5,908 bases of DNA from Cyclobacteriaceae bacterium (lineage in GTDB: Bacteria; Bacteroidota; Bacteroidia; Cytophagales; Cyclobacteriaceae): the NCBI GenBank assembly GCA_025358195.1, contig JANYKP010000511.1:1-5908 (forward strand), read 5' to 3'. The notes below the pieces were generated by a model. The model had not been told where the DNA came from and did no database searches. It saw only the letters and a program-made list of their open reading frames with translations. Both the position numbers and the translations under genes were made by a program. Below are positions 5,514-5,908 of this stretch, in pieces (within the stretch, counting starts at the first letter, position 1; every line of letters starts with the position of its first letter).

Positions 5514-5908
5514 TCAAACCGGATCTACATCAAAAACAATCTTCACATTCCGAAAACTCTTATCATGCCCCGCCAATTCAGCCAATGCCAAAAGTGATTC
5601 CTTTATGAGATTCAGTTTGCGCTGGTTGCGGGGAATTTTTAGCAAAATGGTATTCAAATATTCATTCCTGATTTTTGAAATCATCGGCTCACCGGGTCCC
5701 ATGATCTTTATTCCCCGCAGCTTTTCACGCGTCTGCACTGCAAACCACTCGGCTGATTTGCGACAAACGTTTTTGTCGGTGTGCTTGAGGGTTATTTCAA
5801 TAAGTCGTGCATAGGGTGGGTAGGTGTGAAGCTCGCGATCGTTGAGCTGTTCATTAAGAAAGCTGGGTATGTCGTGCTGCACCACGAATAAAAAAAGCGG
5901 ATGCTTGG
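5514..5908 (-). CDS. priA: Primosomal protein N' (PriA helicase), C-terminal end
   Basis: Partial gene: the stop is at 5514-5516 (TGA on the minus strand) and the 5' part lies beyond 5908. The reading frame stays open to the edge, so the visible part is about 130 residues and the true start is not in the window. PriA is the 3'-5' DNA helicase that restarts stalled replication forks and reloads DnaB. Only the C-terminal domain is visible: HPLFLFVVQHD, then LNEQLNDRELHTYPPYARL (the conserved E-R/L-x-x-x-YPP-(F/Y)-x-R-L segment), IEITLKH, then GPGEPMISKIRNEY and the terminal FDVDPV. This order matches the conserved C-terminal domain. Helicase Walker motifs and the Cys-rich zinc module are off the window. 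It converges on surE across the inverted repeat. Confidence 0.92.
   Translation of the reverse strand, partial: KHPLFLFVVQHDIPSFLNEQLNDRELHTYPPYARLIEITLKHTDKNVCRKSAEWFAVQTREKLRGIKIMGPGEPMISKIRNEYLNTILLKIPRNQRKLNLIKESLLALAELAGHDKSFRNVKIVFDVDPV

Noticed and set aside
5320..5517. Minus-strand small open frames (61-65 codons) in the surE-priA gap
   Set aside because: They lie within the CACRGAGG repeat arms, which stay open in several frames. The His/Gly/Glu/Thr-rich product is repeat translation, not a protein with any fold signal.
5350..5814. Plus-strand open frame of 154 codons over the inverted repeat and the priA tail
   Set aside because: Its first part is a translation of the repeat arms (His/Thr/Glu/Met-rich, low complexity) and the rest is antisense to the clearly conserved priA C-terminus. 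This is a typical spurious protein made by such repeats.
5514..5885. A complete 123-residue minus-strand gene starting at GTG 5885
   Set aside because: The frame continues upstream to the window edge with PriA-like residues (HPLFLFVVQHD), so the GTG is an internal Val codon and the gene is a truncated-by-window priA.

Overview
The window looks like a chromosomal segment from a member of the Bacteroidota, most likely the Cytophagales side. This rests on protein style, gene content and translation signals, not on a database search. The DnaG primase has the zinc-free N-terminus I associate with flavobacterial and cytophagal primases, RibBA is the fused two-domain form, and none of the starts has a convincing Shine-Dalgarno sequence. 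A taxon below phylum cannot be fixed from this piece alone.

Layout, left to right. Positions 1-504 hold the 5' part of a minus-strand Mrp/ApbC-type iron-sulfur carrier ATPase gene that runs off the left edge. Positions 505-741 are a divergent intergenic region with a repeated TTAGCGGCTTT(T)GCG element, an A/T palindrome and weak candidate promoters. A plus-strand block follows: dnaG (742-2676), ribBA (2723-3943), an uncharacterised exported protein (3940-4542, overlapping ribBA by ATGA) and surE (4544-5323). Spacings of 46 bp, -4 bp and 1 bp make ribBA, the exported protein gene and surE a likely single transcript, possibly driven from in front of dnaG. The convergent gap 5324-5513 is almost filled by an imperfect inverted repeat of about 56-60 bp per arm. 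Each arm is built from CACRGAGG-like units spaced 10/14/10 bp. Positions 5514-5908 hold the 3' end of a minus-strand priA gene that runs off the right edge.

The genes are housekeeping: Fe-S cluster delivery (Mrp), primer synthesis (DnaG), replication restart (PriA), the first committed steps of both riboflavin branches (RibBA) and nucleotide phosphohydrolysis (SurE). No single pathway links them, and the cluster looks like conserved gene order. I found no defence system, CRISPR array, transposase, tRNA or rRNA. The points most worth a second look are the loss of all four zinc ligands in DnaG, the structured inverted repeat between surE and priA, the exported protein of unknown function locked between ribBA and surE, and the short intergenic repeat upstream of dnaG.
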